Part shown: positions 59,851 to 64,000 of the stretch, one piece after another
How positions within the stretch are numbered: the stretch's first letter is position 1
Layout of the letters: every line of letters starts with the position of its first letter
Source of the DNA: Aspidapion aeneum
Taxonomy: Eukaryota; Arthropoda; Insecta; Coleoptera; Brentidae
NCBI GenBank assembly: GCA_963576565.1
Contig: OY755039.1
Location: 72,062,771-72,126,770 of the forward strand
Length of the DNA stretch: 64,000 nt
Reading direction: 5' to 3'
Position numbers and translations under genes: made by a program
Notes under the pieces: generated by a model
Told to the model about the DNA's origin: nothing
Database searches by the model: none
The model's input: the letters and a program-made list of their open reading frames with translations, nothing else

Positions 59851-60240
59851 GGGCGTAAGCTCTCCGGTCCTCATTTTGGGAGGTTCTCTTTTGAGCGCAA
59901 ACCTGTGACTTGGGGACAGTTTTTTGGTTAAAAAAAGTCATGCAGGGGGTATCCGAACCTGTAAGGTAATGTTTGTGATTAATTGACAAAGGTTAGGAAA
60001 ACACCAATTTCGACCTCCTAAAAGGAGGACAGTGGAGATAATTGAAGAAAATAATTTTTCCAAAATATGTGTCAGTTTGGTTCGGTTTGGTTTCACACTC
60101 TCTAAGATCCGGGGAAAGAAGTCAGGGAAGTTTTCTTATGAAAAAATATGTTAGAAAGTCGAACTATACGAGTTGTGTAAAGTTTGGCAATCCAGGTTAG
60201 AACTTTTTTTTTCAAAAAGCTTTTTTTACAATGAAATTAT
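59851..60240. other. Unassigned interior sequence
   Basis: No repeat or gene recognised between the ACGT cluster and the 31-bp minisatellite. Confidence 0.45.
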
Positions 60241-60246
60241 TTTTAA

Positions 60247-60505
60247 ACAAATTTCGATTCGAGGAAAATGTTTTCGAACTATTACTTTCGAATAAATTTC
60301 CATTCAAAACAACTGTTTTCAGACAAATTTTTGATTAAAGAAAATATTTTCGAACAAATTTCCGTTTAAAGAAATGGTTTTTAAACAAATTTTCGTTTCA
60401 AAAAAATATTTTCAAACAAATTTCTATTAGAAGAAACTATTTTTAAACAAATTTCCGTTTGAAGAAAATGTTTTGAAACAAATTTCCGTCAGGAAAAACT
60501 GTAAA
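60247..60505 (+). repeat. 31-bp minisatellite
   Basis: ACAAATTT starts recur at 60323, 60354, 60385, 60416, 60447 and 60478, exactly 31 bp apart, with two more diverged units at the left. The unit is ACAAATTTCCGTTTGAAGAA followed by AATGTTTTCAA. Confidence 0.9.
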
Positions 60506-60599
60506 AAAGTACTATTTGTGCGTTTGTGAGTGTGTGTGTTTGTGCCTATGTGTATGTAGTAAAACCTTTTTTTAATCATTAGAGTGTAGCTACTTTCGA

Positions 60600-60825
60600 T
60601 TTTTTGTTGGGACCCTTTGTTTTTCAATCTTTTGTTTTTTGACCTTTTGTATTTTCGACCTTTTGTATTTTTGATCCTTCATATTTTCGACCTTTTGAAC
60701 TTTCGGCTATTGTATTTTCGACCTCTTGTAGTTTCGGCTTTTTGTTTTTCGACTTTTTGTAGTGTCGCCCTGATGTTCTCGACCTTTTGTATTTTCGACC
60801 TTTTGTACTTTTAACCTCTTAAACC
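60600..60825 (+). repeat. TTTTGTATTTTCGACC tandem block
   Basis: About 13 degenerate units of about 16 bp (CGACCTTTTGTATTTT). Unit length and the TCGA core resemble the TIR units of the 21-kb element in the orientation of its right end, but the sequence is distinct. Confidence 0.8.
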
Positions 60826-61395
60826 GTAATAAAATAATGGTAGGCATATTATAAACCTGGGGACGACAGAGTTTACTTTTAATCCCGCGACAAGAATTTT
60901 CAAGCCCGACGGGAAGGAGGGCTATATATTCTGCTAAGTAACTAAAAGGGACTTTAATGCCAAGGTTTATAAACAAAAAATAATAATAATCATAAAATAA
61001 ATATTAAACCACTAACCGATACTCTAGTTTTAGCATGTCAACCGCCGGTATATAATAATACAGTGGGCAGTGATTTGTCATTTATTTGGTGGGCTATGGA
61101 CCCGTTGCTATAGCAACGCTAACAAACATAGAAAAAGTGTGGAAAAAATAATATTTATTTCGTAACAAACTAAATAGGTTTAGTCAAGAAAAAGTTCGAA
61201 TTAAATTTCTCTAAGATGGAACAAACATGGACCAAAGAATAAAGGCTATTCCTACTTTGAGATGGACATTAAAAAGGCCACCGAAGAAAGCAGCTTTCAG
61301 AGTACCGAAAATGATGCAATAAACAGAATGTCGAAAATTTCAAAAGGTTGATTTACATCCTGAAGAAGTCTAGAACGTTAAATTCTTCCTATGAA
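60826..61395. other. Unassigned interior sequence
   Basis: No gene recognised. A short perfect hairpin GTTGCTATAGCAAC lies near 61102. Confidence 0.4.
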
Positions 61396-61660
61396 GGCAA
61401 TATTTGGAGAGCATTACTGGAAAAGGAACCAAGCACCATTATTTATATTTTGGAAAAATCAGAATTAAAGTTAAGATTAAATTGTAAATCGTTTAAAAGA
61501 GAATCAAATTATGTTTTGATATACTCTGAATAGAGTACTCCTAATTAATTATGCCCTTATTATGCAGAATTTTGTTTTTTTTATTGAAGGCACTTGGCAC
61601 TTATAATGCAAAATTTAGGTTTTGGCGCTTGGCTCCTTTTCCAGTAACGCTCTCCATTTT
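61396..61660. repeat. Inverted repeat pair
   Basis: TTTGGAGAGCATTACTGGAA (61403 onward, continuing AAGGAACCAAGC) recurs inverted at 61625-61660 with few changes. It could form a hairpin of about 35 bp with a 190-base loop. Confidence 0.7.
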
Positions 61661-62595
61661 ATGCCAAAGGACACAATAATAATTGAAATCAACCAAGTCA
61701 TCAGCAAAGTACAGTAAACGTACGGAAAGCTGGAAGCAGCATAAGAACCGTAATCGTGTATCTTGATAGCTATTTGTTTTTGTATTCTAATAAAATAAAA
61801 TGATCGAAAACACCTATATTTGGCCTTTATAGTTTTAAAGAATTTACTTTTAATCACTGGGGATAAAAAATACTACCTTAGTCCCTGCAAAAAAAAGGAT
61901 TAAACGTACACTTTTATTCCCTAGAGCACATAAAGAAAAACATAATAGTTTTCTATATTTTATAATAAATCGTCACCCTAATTCTGAAACCCAACTCAAC
62001 AAAATTTTACAAGAATAAGAAAAGTGAGAATCAAATTACATAGCGTAAAAATTATGCGACTTATAAGAAATCGCGGGAATGACCGTTTTATTATTTTTTT
62101 TGGTTGCGAGGATTTAGCAGCATATAGAATTTTCATTTTTTGTGGGTTACGACGTGTCAGAATTAGGGTATCGATACATAAAACATGTCAACTAATTTTT
62201 GGTTTCTTGCGCTGCGTGGTCCTAACACATATTGCAATCATAAAAAACTTATTTTTTATATTCGATAATCTGAAAAAGCATTATTTTAATGGTTTGTTTA
62301 TTTGGATAGTCTAAATATATATACCGGGTGTGATAGACAGTTCTCTACGTAATATTTGTAAACCATTTTATTTTTTTGAACACAAAGAAAGCTACGCTCC
62401 TGAGAGTGTCAGATTCGTCATATAACCAAAAAGATTTAGCTGTCGTGTCGCTACTTAAAGAAGACACTACGTCTTCGTGATGCAGTGACCCTAAACTATA
62501 ATCGATAATCGTTGTTTGATCCATCAAACAACGCTATAATGTAACAGCAAACTTGGCACCGAGGCGACTTAATTATAGAATCGACGAGTTTCCGA
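61661..62595. other. Interior next to the right TIR
   Basis: No recognisable coding region. Candidate place for the ancestral core of the 21-kb element, but no transposase motif is visible. Confidence 0.4.
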
Positions 62596-63143
62596 TTCGA
62601 CTTTTTTACGGTTCGAGCTTTTTACGTTTCGACATAATTACGTTTCGATGATTTTGCGTGTCTTCTCCATTGCGTATCGAGCGTTTAATTTTCGACTTTT
62701 TTACGTTTCGACATTTTTACGGATCGACGATATTACGATTCGTTTAAATTATTATATTATTTTCGACAATTTTACGGTTCGGCAAAATTACGTTTCGCTT
62801 GAATTGCTTTCTATTCTTTTATTTTTGGATTTTTTTATTTTTCGACTTTTTTACGGTTCGGCTTTTTTGCGATTCGACTTTTTTACGGTTCGAGCTTTTT
62901 ACGTTTCGCCTTAACTCCGTTTCGATCATTTTACGATTCGATGCTTTTACGTTTCGACACTTTTACGGATCGACAAAATTACGATTCCTCTAAATTATTT
63001 CCGACTATATTATTTTCGACAATTTTACGGATCTACAAAATTACGTTTCGTTTAAATTATTTTCGTCAATTCTATTTTCGATTGTTTTATTTTCGACTAA
63101 ATTACGGTTCGACATTTTTATTTTCGACATTTTTATAGGGACC
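62596..63143 (-). repeat. Right terminal inverted repeat of the 21-kb element
   Basis: 548 bp of TTTTTACGGTTCGACT-type units. Read in reverse it follows the left TIR variant by variant, including the CGATACGCAAT and GCAAAATCATCGAAACG blocks near the inner end. Confidence 0.85.
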
Positions 63144-64000
63144 CAGAGAAACTACGAGAAAATCTCACATATATTATCAATCAATACATGAACGGACATC
63201 CAGTATCTGATGATGGAAAATTGCGTTCATATCCTCAATACATAAAAAAGATACAGGCTCGATTGCAACAATTACAGAGGAATTTCAGTAACCATTACTC
63301 TAAGTAGATTGTGCGGTAGGATTCTTAGAGATCTAATACAGAATAAATTTCAACAAGAAGAAGAGCAAAGTGGGAGTCGTGCAGGCAGATCTTGTAGTGA
63401 TAATGTTCTTTGTCTTAAACAAGTAATTGAGAAAAGGATTGCCGGAAATATAGAGACTCATGTTACCTTTGGGGACCTACAAAAAACATATGATATCGTT
63501 CCAGTAGCAAAATTGTGGACAGTGTTAGAGCAAACTAAAATCAATCATACATACAATAAAGCGATAAAAGAACTATACAAAGGGTCAAAACCTAAAACTA
63601 AAATTGGAAATCGAGTTTCAAAAGAATTCCTGGTAATAAAAGGCTTTAGACAGAAATGTTGTATCTCGTAAACTCTTTTTAAAATATATATCGCAGTAGC
63701 TCTAAAAAACTGAAACGCAAAGTACACGGTATGGGAATAAATTTTAACGACCGGTTTACCATATACACATTAAGTTTACTAACGATCAAGTAATTGTAGC
63801 TAATGATAAAGAAAAGTAAATGATGAGAAAGTTAACGAAAGAATACCAAAAGTGGGGGTTAACAGTGAACGTGGAAAAGACACAGTACTTATGTATTGAA
63901 AACGAGTTAGTTAGAACTAGACAAAAGACAAGAACAGGCTTTAAAGATTTGGAAAAAAGAATAGTTAAATCAAAACAGGTTATTGGATGTATTTTATGGA
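63144..64000 (+). pseudogene. Non-LTR retrotransposon copy 2, 3' half (cut by window end)
   Basis: Resumes at CAGAGAAAC exactly where 42004 broke off: SEKLRENLTYIINQ, then RISVTITLSR, LCGRILRDLI, SGSRAGRSCSDN (RT4), a degraded motif A (TFGDLQKTYD), SKEFLVIKGFRQKCCIS (motif B), DQVIANDKE, and KWGLTVNVEKTQYLCIE up to the window edge. Catalytic positions are altered (the FADD and FVD motifs are damaged) and stops are present, so it is older than copy 1. Confidence 0.88.

Overview
This is a eukaryotic, AT-rich, intron-bearing and very repeat-rich window, most likely from an insect nuclear genome. It holds spliced genes with signal peptides, BEL/Pao LTR retrotransposons, APE-type non-LTR retrotransposons and arthropod-type dispersed repeats. 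I cannot name the species. A run of exactly 200 N (15619-15818) looks like a scaffold join.

Only one host gene is recognisable end to end: a MCFD2 homologue on the + strand (secretory-pathway EF-hand protein, 174 aa from three coding exons at 11986-12165, 36535-36754 and 36917-37041). A second + strand gene is represented only by a signal-peptide first exon at 41045-41148. Its remaining exons were not found.

Layout. 1-10400: a roughly 129-bp satellite in two head-to-head arrays, split by a 7.5-kb BEL/Pao element (74-7539, minus strand, 5-bp TSD TATAT, near-identical LTRs, one in-frame TAG in the polyprotein). 10500-11900: a GC-rich minisatellite, a decayed non-LTR RT fragment and the MCFD2 promoter region. 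12166-36534: MCFD2 intron 1 (24.4 kb), dominated by a 19,058-bp array of the 12-bp unit TATG-TCTG-TCTG (15819-34876) that abuts the gap. The right flank of the array shows that it grew inside a copy of a dispersed element, here called the TCTG element. 37511-38706: an inverted pair of TCTG elements. 39237-40550: a decayed RTE-like 3' fragment, a 130-bp tandem repeat and a MITE-like hairpin. 41441-41542: (AT)n.

41590-64000: one non-LTR retrotransposon copy (+ strand) is cut in two by a 21.1-kb insertion (42005-63143). The insertion has about 0.55-0.59-kb terminal inverted repeats made of degenerate 16-bp tandem units and a perfect 9-bp target duplication (CAGAGAAAC), an architecture like Foldback elements. 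Inside it are nested a TCTG element with about 117 TCTG units, a second copy of the same non-LTR retrotransposon (minus strand) that is itself interrupted by an intact 7.9-kb BEL/Pao element (46044-53906, identical 710-bp LTRs, TSD TACTC), a 2-kb inverted-repeat element with ACAGGGTG modules, a tandem pair of TCTG elements, an ACGT-rich cluster and a 31-bp minisatellite.

The main story is nested mobile DNA. The window contains TCTG-element copies with 3, 4, about 10, 11, about 117 and about 4,760 tetranucleotide units, a natural series for microsatellite birth and runaway expansion inside a host intron.
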